In this document: in pieces, positions 41,227-49,255 of the stretch
Layout of the letters: the number at the start of each line of letters is the position of its first letter
Numbering within the stretch: position 1 is the first letter of the stretch
Assembly (NCBI GenBank): GCA_020636915.1
Contig: JACJWV010000008.1
Location: 124,001-188,000, forward strand
Reading direction: 5' to 3'
From: Nocardioides sp.
GTDB taxonomy: Bacteria > Actinomycetota > Actinomycetes > Propionibacteriales > Nocardioidaceae
DNA length: 64,000 nt
Position numbers and translations under genes: made by a program
Notes under the pieces: generated by a model
The model's input: the letters and a program-made list of their open reading frames with translations, nothing else
Told to the model about the DNA's origin: nothing
Databases searched by the model: none

Positions 41227-42378
41227 TCACGCCCGCCGCGCGGTCACGTCGAGCCACGGCTCGCCGGACAGCTCGGTGTCGAAGTGGACCACCTCCACGA
41301 AACCCCAGCCGCTCGCCAACAGCGCGGAGCGCAGCGGCTCCTCGCGCCAGTAGGTGAACCGGCGCGCGCCGCCGACGTGCCCGTGGGTCGACCAGCGCTC
41401 CCCGTCGCCCTCCTTCAGCGAGAGCCGCAGCACGCCCCCGGGGCGGGTCACCCCGGCGAGCCGGCGCAGCACCACCGGCAGGTCGCCGCGGTCGACGTGC
41501 AGCAGGCAGGCGCTGGCCCAGACCGCGTCGTACGGCGTTCCCGGGCGGTCCGGGTCGTCGAGGTCGTCGGTCAGCGGGTCGAGCACGTCGGCGTCGTACC
41601 CCTCCGCGCGCATCAGGTCGACGAACCCGGGTGTCACGTCGGTGCGCCGCACGCTGAGCCCGGCCTCCTCGAGCAGGCGCGCGTCGCGCCCGCCGCCCGA
41701 CCCGATCTCGAGCACCCGGGCACCGGGGCTGATGGCGGCGGCCAGGGCGGCGACCGTCTCGCGCAGGGAGTCCGGCACGTGGGCGACGCCGGCGCGGTAG
41801 GCCGCGGCGGAGGCGTCGTAGGCCTCGACGGTCGCGCGCCGGGACGCAGCCCGGACGTCCCAGCCGTGGTGGACGATGTCGTGGAGGTGGTAGCGCCCCA
41901 GGCTCGCCACGGTGAACTCGTCCCCGTTGCTGCGGAAGCCGCGCCGGTCCCAGGCGTCCGGGGGCACCGACTCGTAGCGCTCGGCGACCGCCTCGGCGGC
42001 GTCGAGCAGCTCGGCCGAGACCGTGACCGGGTCCTGCACGGCGTACCCGTCGGTCACCGCGGTCTCGTCCTGGTCCCAGTTGGGGAACCGCGGCTCGTCC
42101 TCCTCCAGCATCATCCGCACCCGGCGGTCGAAGATGCGGTGCACGTCGCGGACGTGACAGGCGTACTCCAGCGGCGACCAGGTGCCGGGCGCGGGCCGCT
42201 CGGCGGCGTCGCGCAGGGTGAGCACGGCCTCCCACGTCGTCGCGTTGTCGCGGACCACCTCGGGAAGCCGGTCGACCGTGACCGCGGACGCCTCGAAACC
42301 GCACTCCGGGCACGGTCGGTCGAGCACCCAGGTCCAGTCCTTGGTGTCGGGGACGACGGTCTCGCTCACGGCCGACAT
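41227..42378 (-). CDS. DinB-like domain fused to SAM-dependent methyltransferase
   Basis: The 383-residue protein has two parts. Residues about 15-175 form a DinB-like four-helix bundle with histidines in PLEYACHVRDVHRIFDRRVR and LGRYHLHDIVHHGWDVRAAS, as in mycothiol- or metal-dependent DinB enzymes. It also has a CPECGF pair near the N-terminus. Residues about 190-380 form a class I methyltransferase with ARVLEIGSGGGRDARLLEEA, YDAVWASACLLHVDRGDLPV and LSLKEGDGERWSTHGHVGG. The start is uncertain; a GTG three codons in has an AAGAAT element seven bases upstream. The fusion suggests a thiol substrate methylated or detoxified (inference). Confidence 0.83.
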   Translation of the reverse strand: MSAVSETVVPDTKDWTWVLDRPCPECGFEASAVTVDRLPEVVRDNATTWEAVLTLRDAAERPAPGTWSPLEYACHVRDVHRIFDRRVRMMLEEDEPRFPNWDQDETAVTDGYAVQDPVTVSAELLDAAEAVAERYESVPPDAWDRRGFRSNGDEFTVASLGRYHLHDIVHHGWDVRAASRRATVEAYDASAAAYRAGVAHVPDSLRETVAALAAAISPGARVLEIGSGGGRDARLLEEAGLSVRRTDVTPGFVDLMRAEGYDADVLDPLTDDLDDPDRPGTPYDAVWASACLLHVDRGDLPVVLRRLAGVTRPGGVLRLSLKEGDGERWSTHGHVGGARRFTYWREEPLRSALLASGWGFVEVVHFDTELSGEPWLDVTARRA

Positions 42379-42440
42379 TCTTCCAGCCCGTCGGTGAGGC
42401 CACCGGCCCCGATGCCGCCAGGGTCCGCCAAGATGGCGCC

Positions 42441-42932
42441 ATGGTGCTCGTCCGACCCGTCCAGGAGACCGACCTGCCCGCGGTGGCCGCCATCTACGAC
42501 GAGCAGGTGCGCAACGGCATCTCGACCTTCGCGACCGAGCCGCCCGGCGTCGACCACTGGCGGCCGCGGCTCGCGCTGACCCGCCCGGGCGACCACGTCC
42601 TCGTGGCCGAGCGTGAGGGGGACGTGGTCGGCTACGTGTACTCCGGGGACTACCGTCCGCGCCCGGCCTACGGGCGCACGCGCGAGACCTCGATCTACGT
42701 CGCTCCCGAGGCACGCGGCGCCGGGGTGGGCCGCGCGCTGTACGACGCGCTGCTCCCGGCGCTCCGGGCCGACGGGATGCGCGTGGTGGTGGCCGTGATC
42801 GCGGTGCCGAACCCCGGCAGCCAGGCGTTGCACCACGCGTGCGGATTCCGCCACGCCGGCACGCTGCACGAGGTCGGCCACAAGTTCGGGCGCTGGATCG
42901 ACACCGAGCTGTGGGAGCTGCTGCTCGCCTGA
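42441..42932 (+). CDS. GNAT acetyltransferase, phosphinothricin acetyltransferase-like
   Basis: The 163-residue protein is close to the Pat/Bar/YncA group: VRPVQETDLPAVAAIYDEQV, GISTFATEPP, ETSIYVAPEARGAGVGRALY (acetyl-CoA loop), VAVIAVPNPGSQALHHACGF and HEVGHKFGRWIDTELWEL. Members acetylate phosphinothricin, methionine sulfoximine or related amino acids. The ATG follows CAAGAT by six bases. It is divergent from the DinB fusion gene and ends at a palindromic spacer. Confidence 0.88.
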   Translation: MVLVRPVQETDLPAVAAIYDEQVRNGISTFATEPPGVDHWRPRLALTRPGDHVLVAEREGDVVGYVYSGDYRPRPAYGRTRETSIYVAPEARGAGVGRALYDALLPALRADGMRVVVAVIAVPNPGSQALHHACGFRHAGTLHEVGHKFGRWIDTELWELLLA

Positions 42933-42977
42933 CACGGGCTCGCACCGGTCAGGGGGGTCGGCCGACCCGGCAGGCAG

Positions 42978-43051
42978 CTGTAACGCCGTGTTACAGCGCC
43001 TTCCCACCCTGCTGGAACCCCGTGGGAACAAGGGGTAACACGGCGTTACAG
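42978..43051. repeat. Large stem made of two TGTAAC-N5-GTTACA palindromes
   Basis: The 17-mers 42978-42994 and 43035-43051 are perfect reverse complements, and each is itself an interrupted palindrome TGTAAC-GCCGT-GTTACA or its complement. A third stem TTCCCAC/GTGGGAA (43001-43007 with 43022-43028) sits in the loop. The region 42933-43145 between convergent genes has no coding potential, so a terminator or paired operator role is possible. Confidence 0.8.
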
Positions 43052-43145
43052 CGCCGCGCGCCTCGCTCGGCGCGGCCGGGGGCCGCTACCGGCCGTCGGG
43101 GCTGCTGCCCAGGGGCCAGCAGGAATCAGCAGGGACCCGAGGGGC

Positions 43146-43508
43146 TCAGCGGGCGAGGTCGGCGCGGAAGGCGTCGCGGTCGGCGATGCTGAGCGTGAGC
43201 TCGCGGACCGTCACCGGGAGGCCGAGACAGCGGCCGCGGGCCGGGGGGTCGAGGCGGACGGTCACCAGCGAGCCGCCGGTGGTGTTGACGAGCCAACGGC
43301 CGCGCCAGCCGTGGGCGCCGATGCTGACCCGGCGGCCCGGCTCGTCCGCGACCGACCAGATCGCCGTGCGCGGCACCGTCACCGAGAAGCTCCAGCCCAG
43401 GTCCACCACCAGCGACTCCGCGTCCACCTCGACGCGGGGGCGCACCCCGGTGGCGGAGAGCAGGACTCCGATCGCCGGGTTCGGTCGCGGCATCGCGTGC
43501 GTGGTCAT
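43146..43508 (-). CDS. Small protein of unknown function, last gene of ABC operon
   Basis: The 120-residue protein has beta-rich segments such as VEVDAESLVVDLGWSFSVTV, AIWSVADEPGRRVSIGAHGW and LVNTTGGSLVTVRLDPPARG, suggesting a PH-like or small beta-barrel fold. I do not recognise a named family. The ATG overlaps the stop of the second permease gene as ATGA, tying it to the exporter. Confidence 0.7.
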   Translation of the reverse strand: MTTHAMPRPNPAIGVLLSATGVRPRVEVDAESLVVDLGWSFSVTVPRTAIWSVADEPGRRVSIGAHGWRGRWLVNTTGGSLVTVRLDPPARGRCLGLPVTVRELTLSIADRDAFRADLAR

Positions 43509-44317
43509 GTCAGCAGCAGGGTAGCGAGGCGGCGCCGCACGATGGCGAGCCCGACCAGACCCATCACGACCAGGTAGACCACGCTGATCGCGGACTCCCA
43601 CGACAACGCGCCGGTGGTGAGCTCGCGGCACAGCACCACGCCGCGGTAGAGCGGGGTGACCTCCACGACCCAGCGGACCGCCGGCGGGTAGGCCTGGACC
43701 GGGAAGAACGTCGCGGAGAACAGGAACATCGGGATGACGGCGAGGTTGACCCACTCGAAGTCCTGCCAGGTCCGCATCCAGGTCGTCAGCGCCATGCAGA
43801 TGCCGCCGAAGGCGAGCCCGATGAGGAGCGCGGCGGGCACCGCGAGCACCGCCCACCACGACGACACCAGACCCATCGCGACCATGACGACCAGGAACCC
43901 GGCGGAGTAGATGCCGCCGCGCAGCAGCGACCAGCTCAGCTCGCCGCGGGCGATGTCCATCGTCGTCAGCGGCGTGGCCAGCATCTGGTCGAAGAGCTTG
44001 TTGTACTTCAGCTTGAAGAAGAAGTTGAAGGTCGAGTCGAGCAGCGACCCGTTCATGGCGGAGGCGGCCAGCATCCCGGGCGCGACGAACTCGGCGTAGG
44101 GGATGTCCTGGCCGTTGAAGGTGAAGCCGGTGACCAGCTGGCCGACGCCCACGCCGATCGAGAACAGGTAGAAGACCGGCTCGAGGAAGCCGCTGAGGAA
44201 GATGTACCAGGCGCGCCGGTAGGCGAGGTAGTTGCGGTAGACGAGCAGCCCGGTCGCCTCACCGGCCGGGAGCGGGCGGGCGGCGGCGCGGAGTGCGGAG
44301 CTGGCGGTGACCGACAT
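43505..44317 (-). CDS. ABC-2 type permease
   Basis: The 270-residue protein has six hydrophobic helices and the ABC-2 signature region EFVAPGMLAASAMNGSLLDS and TPLTTMDIARGELSWSLLRG, with the late PMFLFSATFFPVQAYPPAVR typical of NodJ/DrrB-type exporter subunits. It overlaps the neighbouring permease by one base (TGATG) and the downstream small gene by four. The two permeases probably form a heterodimer with the upstream ATPase. Confidence 0.9.
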   Translation of the reverse strand: MSVTASSALRAAARPLPAGEATGLLVYRNYLAYRRAWYIFLSGFLEPVFYLFSIGVGVGQLVTGFTFNGQDIPYAEFVAPGMLAASAMNGSLLDSTFNFFFKLKYNKLFDQMLATPLTTMDIARGELSWSLLRGGIYSAGFLVVMVAMGLVSSWWAVLAVPAALLIGLAFGGICMALTTWMRTWQDFEWVNLAVIPMFLFSATFFPVQAYPPAVRWVVEVTPLYRGVVLCRELTTGALSWESAISVVYLVVMGLVGLAIVRRRLATLLLT

Positions 44318-45129
44318 CAGACGCTCAACCTCCGGCCCAGCCGGCGTACGGCCCAGAACCAGCCGAGGACGGCCAGGGTGGCGAGGTAGGCGACGTGCAC
44401 GAGCGCCGTACCGACGTCGACGGTGTCGAGCGTGAGCATCCGGGTGAGGTCGACGCCGTGCCACAGCGGCGTGGCCCGCGCCAGGGCCTCCATCCACGGG
44501 TCGAGGTTGGAGATCGGGAAGAACGCGCCGGAGAAGAGGAAGAGCGGGATCATGCCCAGCCGGAAGAGCAGCGCGAACGGGGCCTCGTTCTTCAGGCCGG
44601 CCGAGAAGGCGAAGATCGGGGTGGCGAAGGCGAGCGCGACCAGGAACTGCACGAGGTAGGCCAGGAACGCGCCCCAGACGGTGGCGTAGACGCCGAACGG
44701 CGCCATCACGAGCGTGAAGACGGCGGAGGTCAGGCCGACCCGGAACAGCACGAACCCGAGCTGCCCGAGGATCACCTCGCGCACGGAGAGCGGCGAGGCG
44801 ATCATCCCGAAGTAGGTCTTCTGCCACTTGATCATCCCCATCACGGGGTAGGTGGTCTCGCCGAAGACGGTCTGCATCGACTGCGCGGCGAGCAACCCGG
44901 GTGCGATGAAGGCGAGGTACGACGACGCCCCGTCGAGCTGGCCCGGGCCGGCCGAGACGTAGTCGCCGAGCAGGACGCCCATCGCGACGACGTAGAAGAG
45001 CGGGTTGACGAACGACGAGACCGCCGAGCCCTTCCAGGTCCGGCGGTAGCCGATGGCCCAGTAGTCGACGAGCCGGGCGGCGCCTGCGAAGACGTGGGTG
45101 GGGGCGGTGCCGGGGGTCGGCTCGGTCAT
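44317..45129 (-). CDS. ABC-2 type permease
   Basis: A 270-residue paralogue of the adjacent permease with six helices. Landmarks are DYWAIGYRRTWKGSAVSSFV near the N-terminus, FIAPGLLAAQSMQTVFGETT, SPLSVREVILGQLGFVLFRV and MIPLFLFSGAFFPISNLDPW. It overlaps the ATPase gene and the second permease gene by one base each. The transported substrate is unknown; lipids, polysaccharide or drugs are typical for the family. Confidence 0.9.
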   Translation of the reverse strand: MTEPTPGTAPTHVFAGAARLVDYWAIGYRRTWKGSAVSSFVNPLFYVVAMGVLLGDYVSAGPGQLDGASSYLAFIAPGLLAAQSMQTVFGETTYPVMGMIKWQKTYFGMIASPLSVREVILGQLGFVLFRVGLTSAVFTLVMAPFGVYATVWGAFLAYLVQFLVALAFATPIFAFSAGLKNEAPFALLFRLGMIPLFLFSGAFFPISNLDPWMEALARATPLWHGVDLTRMLTLDTVDVGTALVHVAYLATLAVLGWFWAVRRLGRRLSV

Positions 45130-46079
45130 CAGTCCACCAGCGTCCGGCCGGTCAGCCGGAGGAAGACGTCCTCCAGCGTCGAGCGGCGCACCAGCGTGGC
45201 CGCGGGCTCGAGACCCCGCTCGTGCACCTTGGCGATGGTCTCGTCGCCGTCCTCGGTGTAGAGCAGCAGGCGGTCGGGCAGCACCTCGACCCGGTCGGCG
45301 AGGTCCTCGACCTTACCGGCCAGCGCCTCGTGGCTCTCCCCGTCGCCGGCGACCCCGAACCGGAGCTCGGCGACCTCGCGCGTGGAGTGCTCGGCGATCA
45401 GGTCGAGCGGGGAGCCCTCGGCCACGATCAGGCCCTTGTCCATCACGACCAGCCGGTCGGTGAGCTGCTCGGCCTCGTCCATGTAGTGGGTGGTGAGCAC
45501 CAGCGTGACGCCCCGCTGCTTGAGCCGGAACAGGCGGTCCCACACGACGTGCCGCGCCTGCGGGTCCAGGCCGGTCGTCGGCTCGTCGAGCAGCAGCACC
45601 TCCGGCCGGTTGATGAGGCTGCGCGCGATCGTCAGGCGCCGCTTCATCCCGCCCGAGAGGTCGTCGACCATGGCGTTGGCGCGCTCGGTGAGCTGCACGA
45701 ACTCCAGCAGCTCGTCGACGCGCTCGCGCACCTCGCGGCGCGGGAGGCCGAAGTAGCGACCGTAGACGTAGAGGTTCTCGCGCACGGTGATCTCGGTGTC
45801 GAGGGTGTCCTCCTGCGGGCACACCCCGATCCGCGCCCGGATCTGGGGGCCGTCGGTCGCCGGGTCGAGCCCCAGGATCCGCAGCGTCCCGCCGGTCACC
45901 GGCGACACCGCCGCGACCATCCGCATCGTGCTCGACTTGCCGGCGCCGTTGGGTCCGAGGAACCCGAACGCCTCCCCGCGGCGCACGTCGACGTCGATCC
46001 CGCGCACCGCCTCGAAGCTGCCGAAGGACTTGCGCAGCCCCGCGGCGTGGATCATGGAGTCAGGGTCGACAGCGGCCAC
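45129..46079 (-). CDS. ABC transporter ATP-binding protein (DrrA/NodI type)
   Basis: The 316-residue ATPase has Walker A GFLGPNGAGKSSTMRMVAAV, the Q-loop GVCPQEDTLDTEITVRENL, signature DDLSGGMKRRLTIARSLINR, Walker B VLLLDEPTTGLDPQARH and the H-loop LVLTTHYMDEAEQL. The C-terminal 80 residues are the extension seen in DrrA-like exporters. GTG at 46079 is chosen because TAGGGT lies seven bases upstream; an ATG at 46055 is the alternative. It leads the operon ATPase-permease-permease-small protein. Confidence 0.93.
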   Translation of the reverse strand: MAAVDPDSMIHAAGLRKSFGSFEAVRGIDVDVRRGEAFGFLGPNGAGKSSTMRMVAAVSPVTGGTLRILGLDPATDGPQIRARIGVCPQEDTLDTEITVRENLYVYGRYFGLPRREVRERVDELLEFVQLTERANAMVDDLSGGMKRRLTIARSLINRPEVLLLDEPTTGLDPQARHVVWDRLFRLKQRGVTLVLTTHYMDEAEQLTDRLVVMDKGLIVAEGSPLDLIAEHSTREVAELRFGVAGDGESHEALAGKVEDLADRVEVLPDRLLLYTEDGDETIAKVHERGLEPAATLVRRSTLEDVFLRLTGRTLVD

Positions 46080-46086
46080 GTCAGAG

Positions 46087-46092
46087 ACCCTA
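46087..46092 (-). promoter_or_regulatory. -10-like TAGGGT of the ABC operon
   Basis: On the minus strand TAGGGT is seven bases before the GTG at 46079 with no ribosome binding site, a leaderless layout that favours this start. Confidence 0.5.
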
Positions 46093-46159
46093 CGGTCCGC
46101 CCCCGACGGTCGCCTCCGGTTATCGGTCACCACCCCAGTCCCGCCGCCGCGCTGGGCAC

Positions 46160-46363
46160 GCGGATTGGTCACCAACCGCAGGCATTCCGGCCGGCGACCT
46201 GCGGTTGGTGACCAATCCGCAGGGTCCGTGACGTCCGCCCGTACCGCGGGCGTTCGACATCCGGACGCCGGCCGCCCGACCCTGGCGGGTCCGACACCAT
46301 CCACGGATTGGTCACCAACCGCAGGTTCGAGGCCCTCGGATCTGCGGTTGGTGACCAAACCGC
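46160..46363. repeat. Four copies of a TTGGTSACCAA-centred repeat between divergent operons
   Basis: CGGATTGGTCACCAACCGCA occurs at 46161-46180 and 46304-46323. Its inverse, CTGCGGTTGGTGACCAA followed by TCCGC or ACCGC, occurs at 46199-46220 and 46342-46363. The four copies form two inverted pairs separated by 83 bp. Each core TTGGTCACCAA is itself palindromic. The spacer (46080-46381) holds nothing else except the two flanking promoters. Confidence 0.88.
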
Positions 46364-46369
46364 GTGCCT

Positions 46370-46375
46370 TACGCT
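46370..46375 (+). promoter_or_regulatory. -10-like TACGCT before the RidA gene
   Basis: TACGCT lies six bases before the GTG at 46382 and seven bases after the last repeat copy, so a protein bound to that copy would block it. Confidence 0.5.
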
Positions 46376-46381
46376 GCGCCC

Positions 46382-46777
46382 GTGGAACGTCAGCATGCCC
46401 GGAGCGGGTCGCCCTACGAGACGTCGATCGGGTTCTCGCGGGCGGTCCGCGTGGGCGACACGGTGGCCGTGAGCGGCACGGCCCCGGTGTGGCCCGACGG
46501 CAGCGTCGACCCAGACCCCGCCGTCCAGGCCCATCGGTGCTGGGAGATCGCGCTCGGGGCGCTCGCCGACCTCGGGGGCACGTCCGCCGACGTGGTCCGC
46601 ACCCGTCAGCTGATCGTCGACCGCGCCGACGCCGAGGCGGTCGGGGCCGTCCACGGCGAGGTCTTCGGGGACGTGCGGCCCGCCAGCACCATGGTGGTCG
46701 TCGCCGGCCTGCTCGACCCGCGGTGGCGGGTCGAGGTCGAGCTGGACGCCGTGGTCGGGGACGCCGTGGTCGACTGA
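46382..46777 (+). CDS. RidA family deaminase-like protein
   Basis: The 131-residue protein has the YjgF/RidA trimer fold: TSIGFSRAVRVGDTVAVSGT, DPAVQAHRCWEIALGALADL, VVRTRQLIVDRADAEAVGAV and ASTMVVVAGLLDPRWRVEVE, where the late arginine and glutamate match the enamine/imine site. RidA proteins hydrolyse reactive enamines released by PLP enzymes. GTG at 46382 follows TACGCT by six bases. An EamA transporter gene follows after four bases. Confidence 0.87.
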   Translation: MERQHARSGSPYETSIGFSRAVRVGDTVAVSGTAPVWPDGSVDPDPAVQAHRCWEIALGALADLGGTSADVVRTRQLIVDRADAEAVGAVHGEVFGDVRPASTMVVVAGLLDPRWRVEVELDAVVGDAVVD

Positions 46778-46781
46778 CCGG

Positions 46782-47618
46782 GTGACCACCAGCGCGCTCC
46801 TCGTCACGCTGCTGGCTGCCCTCGTCCACGCCGGCTGGAACCAGCTGCTGGCCGGTTCAGCGGACCCGCAGGCTCGAGTGGGCGTGGCCATGCTGGTGGG
46901 GACGCTCGCGACGATGCCGCTCGCCGCGGTCGGCTTCCGGTGGGACGCCGCCGCGTGGCCGTACGTCGCCTTCTCGGTCGCGTTCGAGCTCGCGTACGTC
47001 GTGCTCCTCACCGCGGCGTACCGCGTCGCGCCGATGACCACCGTCTACCCCATCGCCCGGGGCAGCGCGCCCGTGCTCGTGCTCGCCGCCGCAGCCCTGC
47101 TGGGCGAGGCCACCGGGTGGTGGCCGGCCGTCGGCGCGCTGACCGTCGTCCTCGGCGTCCTGCTCGTGCGCGGGCCGTCGCCGGACCGTGCGACGACCCG
47201 TGGTGTCCTGATGGCGCTCGGGGTCGGCGCCTGCATCGCCGGCTACACGCTGGTCGACGCCCACGGGGTCGACCACGCGTCGGTGGTCGCCTACCTCGTG
47301 GTCGTCCTCGGCATCACCGCCGTCGCGCAGGTCGGCCTGACCGCTCGCGAGCATGGCCTCGGACCCCTCGTCCGCGCCGCGTTCGCGCGCGAGGAGTGGT
47401 GGCGCACGGTGCTCGCCGGGCTGGGGTTCTTCCTCGCCTACGGCCTGGTCCTGGTGGCCCTGCGTACGGCGCCCGCCGGACTGGTCGCCGCGGTCCGGGA
47501 GACCAGCGTGGTGATCGCCGTGCTGCTCCTCGCTGCGACCGGCCAGGAGCCGCTGCGGGCCCGGTCGCTGGCCGGAGCGTGCCTGGTGGCGGCCGGGGTG
47601 GCGCTCGTGGTCGCGTGA
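46782..47618 (+). CDS. EamA/DMT family transporter
   Basis: The 278-residue protein has ten helices in two EamA repeats. The first half contains AALVHAGWNQLLAGSADPQA and YRVAPMTTVYPIARGSAPVL, and the second LGVGACIAGYTLVDAHGVDH and ALRTAPAGLVAAVRETSVVI. The repeats align at (Y/L)R-APAG-like motifs in helices 3 and 8. Substrates of such exporters are small metabolites. Coupling to ridA suggests metabolite damage control or amino-acid export (inference). A 13-bp tandem repeat begins at its stop codon. Confidence 0.88.
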   Translation: MTTSALLVTLLAALVHAGWNQLLAGSADPQARVGVAMLVGTLATMPLAAVGFRWDAAAWPYVAFSVAFELAYVVLLTAAYRVAPMTTVYPIARGSAPVLVLAAAALLGEATGWWPAVGALTVVLGVLLVRGPSPDRATTRGVLMALGVGACIAGYTLVDAHGVDHASVVAYLVVVLGITAVAQVGLTAREHGLGPLVRAAFAREEWWRTVLAGLGFFLAYGLVLVALRTAPAGLVAAVRETSVVIAVLLLAATGQEPLRARSLAGACLVAAGVALVVA

Positions 47619-47648
47619 CCCGGTCGCGTGACCCGGTGCCGTGACCCC
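47610..47648. repeat. 13-bp tandem repeat across the EamA stop codon
   Basis: GTCGCGTGACCCG occurs at 47610-47622 and 47623-47635, with a diverged third copy GTGCCGTGACCCC at 47636-47648. The first copy contains the EamA stop codon. Confidence 0.75.
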
Positions 47649-47663
47649 TCCCCGGGACCGGAC

Positions 47664-47669
47664 TAGGTT
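47664..47669 (+). promoter_or_regulatory. -10-like TAGGTT before the UbiA gene
   Basis: TAGGTT lies six bases before the ATG at 47676 with no ribosome binding site. Confidence 0.5.
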
Positions 47670-47675
47670 GACCGC

Positions 47676-48512
47676 ATGACCCGGGCGGCCTCCGGACCCC
47701 GCCCTGCGGGCATGAGGGACCTCGTCCGCGCCGCCCACATCGGCCCGGCCCTCGCGGTGGTGCTGCTCGCGACCCTGCTCGCCGTCGCCGACGACCTGAC
47801 CCCCGGGCGCGTGCTGCTGGTCGCCCTGGCCGTCCTGGCCGGCCAGCTCTCGGTCGGCTGGTGCAACGACCTGGTCGACGAGGCGCGCGACCGCGCGGTC
47901 GGCCGCGCGGACAAGCCGCTCGCGACGGGCCGGCTTCCCCGCCGTACCGTCCTGGTCGGCTGCGTCCTGGCCGTGGTCACGGTGGTCGTGCTGTCCTTCG
48001 CCTGCGGCTGGTGGGCGGGCACCGTGCACCTCGCGTGCGTCGCCTCCGCCTGGGCCTACAACCTGGGCGTGAAGTCGACGGTGTGGTCGTGGGCGCCGTA
48101 CGCGTTCTCCTTCGGCGGGCTGGTCGCGTTCGTGTCGCTGGCCGGTTCTCCTCCGCAGTGGCCGCCGTGGTGGTTGGTGGCCGCGGGTGCCCTGCTGGGC
48201 GTCGCCGCGCACCTCCTCAACGTGCTCCCCGACCTCGCGGACGACTCCCGCACCGGGGTCCGCGGTCTCCCCCACCGTCTCGGCGCTCGGCTGATCCCCC
48301 GGATCGCCGCCGTGGTGCTGCTCCTCGCGACCGGGCTGCTGGTGCTCGGCGTCGGCCTCGGACACCGCGCGTCCCTTGTCGGGCTGGCCGGCGCCTGCCT
48401 GCTGACCCTCGGCCTCACCCTCGGCGTGGTCCTCGGCCGCGGCCGGCTCCCGTTCGTCTCCGCCGTCCTGATCGCCCTCACGGACGTCCTGCTGCTCCTC
48501 CTGGCGACCTGA
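47676..48512 (+). CDS. UbiA family prenyltransferase
   Basis: The 278-residue membrane protein has eight or nine helices and the two aspartate-rich motifs of UbiA enzymes. The first is LSVGWCNDLVDEARDRAVGR (NDxxDxxxD); the second is HLLNVLPDLADDSRTGVRGL. It transfers a prenyl chain to an aromatic or other acceptor. The acceptor cannot be told; it differs from MenA by its shorter length. No quinone genes are adjacent. Confidence 0.9.
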   Translation: MTRAASGPRPAGMRDLVRAAHIGPALAVVLLATLLAVADDLTPGRVLLVALAVLAGQLSVGWCNDLVDEARDRAVGRADKPLATGRLPRRTVLVGCVLAVVTVVVLSFACGWWAGTVHLACVASAWAYNLGVKSTVWSWAPYAFSFGGLVAFVSLAGSPPQWPPWWLVAAGALLGVAAHLLNVLPDLADDSRTGVRGLPHRLGARLIPRIAAVVLLLATGLLVLGVGLGHRASLVGLAGACLLTLGLTLGVVLGRGRLPFVSAVLIALTDVLLLLLAT

Positions 48513-48545
48513 GTCGCGGCTCCCGCCTGTCCCCGGTGTGCGGCA

Positions 48546-48551
48546 TATCCT
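48546..48551 (+). promoter_or_regulatory. -10-like TATCCT
   Basis: TATCCT lies six bases before the ATG at 48558. Confidence 0.5.
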
Positions 48552-48557
48552 GCGGGG

Positions 48558-48860
48558 ATGACACCCGAGGACGTCGGTCGGTACGCCGAGTCGCTGCCGA
48601 GGGTCAAGCGGAAGGGGACGCAGGCGCGCCCGGCCTGGTACGTCGACGACCGCCTGGTCGTGCGCCTGCAGGACTCGGACACGGCGGTCGTGCGGGTCCC
48701 CCTGAGCGACCGGGAACAGCTGCTCGACGCCTACCCGGACTCCTTCGGCGTGCCACCTCGGATGGAGGCGCACCACAAGGTCGAGGCCTACCTCGACCGC
48801 GCACCTGCTGCCGCGGTCCGCGCAGCCATCGACCTCGCGTACGAGATGCAACGACGCTGA
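48558..48860 (+). CDS. MmcQ/YjbR family protein
   Basis: The 100-residue protein matches MmcQ/YjbR-like proteins: MTPEDVGRYAESLPRVKRKG, PAWYVDDRLVVRLQDSDTAV and VRVPLSDREQLLDAYPDSFG, with the helical end RAAIDLAYEMQRR. The fold is a double-wing DNA-binding-like domain. Function is unknown. It is followed by a strong terminator. Confidence 0.83.
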   Translation: MTPEDVGRYAESLPRVKRKGTQARPAWYVDDRLVVRLQDSDTAVVRVPLSDREQLLDAYPDSFGVPPRMEAHHKVEAYLDRAPAAAVRAAIDLAYEMQRR

Positions 48861-48887
48861 GCCGGGCAGCTCTCGACCCGGACATGG

Positions 48888-48923
48888 CACGAGGCACCGA
48901 CCCTTCGGGGCCGGTGCCTCGTG
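48888..48923. terminator. Strong hairpin with TTCG tetraloop
   Basis: CACGAGGCACCG (48888-48899) pairs with CGGTGCCTCGTG (48912-48923), and an inner CCC/GGG stem closes a TTCG loop. It lies 27 bp after the MmcQ stop and 16 bp before the stop of the small membrane protein on the other strand, so it may serve both. Confidence 0.85.
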
Positions 48924-48939
48924 ACGCCTGTGGCGCGGC

Positions 48940-49026
48940 TCAGACCCCGCGGCCGCCGCGGACGCGGCCGAGGATGAACAGCACGAGGGCGACGATGGCC
49001 AGGATGATGAGGATGGTCCACAACAT
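48940..49026 (-). CDS. 28-residue single-span membrane microprotein
   Basis: The minus strand encodes MLWTILIILAIVALVLFILG followed by a basic, glycine-rich tail RVRGGRGV. One hydrophobic helix of about 19 residues then positive charges fits insertion with the tail inside. GGAG lies six bases before the ATG, and the frame ends beside a terminator. The 229-bp region upstream has no other gene. It shows an inverted repeat TGACGGTC/GACCGTCA at 49158-49182 that may be an operator for this gene or the next. Confidence 0.6.
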   Translation of the reverse strand: MLWTILIILAIVALVLFILGRVRGGRGV

Positions 49027-49255
49027 GGCGTACTCCGTTTCGGTTCGGTCGAGCCGCGATCAGAGCGGCCGCAGGGTGCGGCTGCGCGTCGGCCGGACTG
49101 CTGACTGAACGTGCCCGTCGGGCCGGTCCCGCAAACCGGGACCGCCTGGAGGCGTGGTGACGGTCGGTGGCGGGGACCGTCACGGCGACCACCTGTCGAT
49201 TCCGCCCGACCCCGCCCGTCATCGAGGCGTCCACCCCACGACCCGAGGAGAACCG

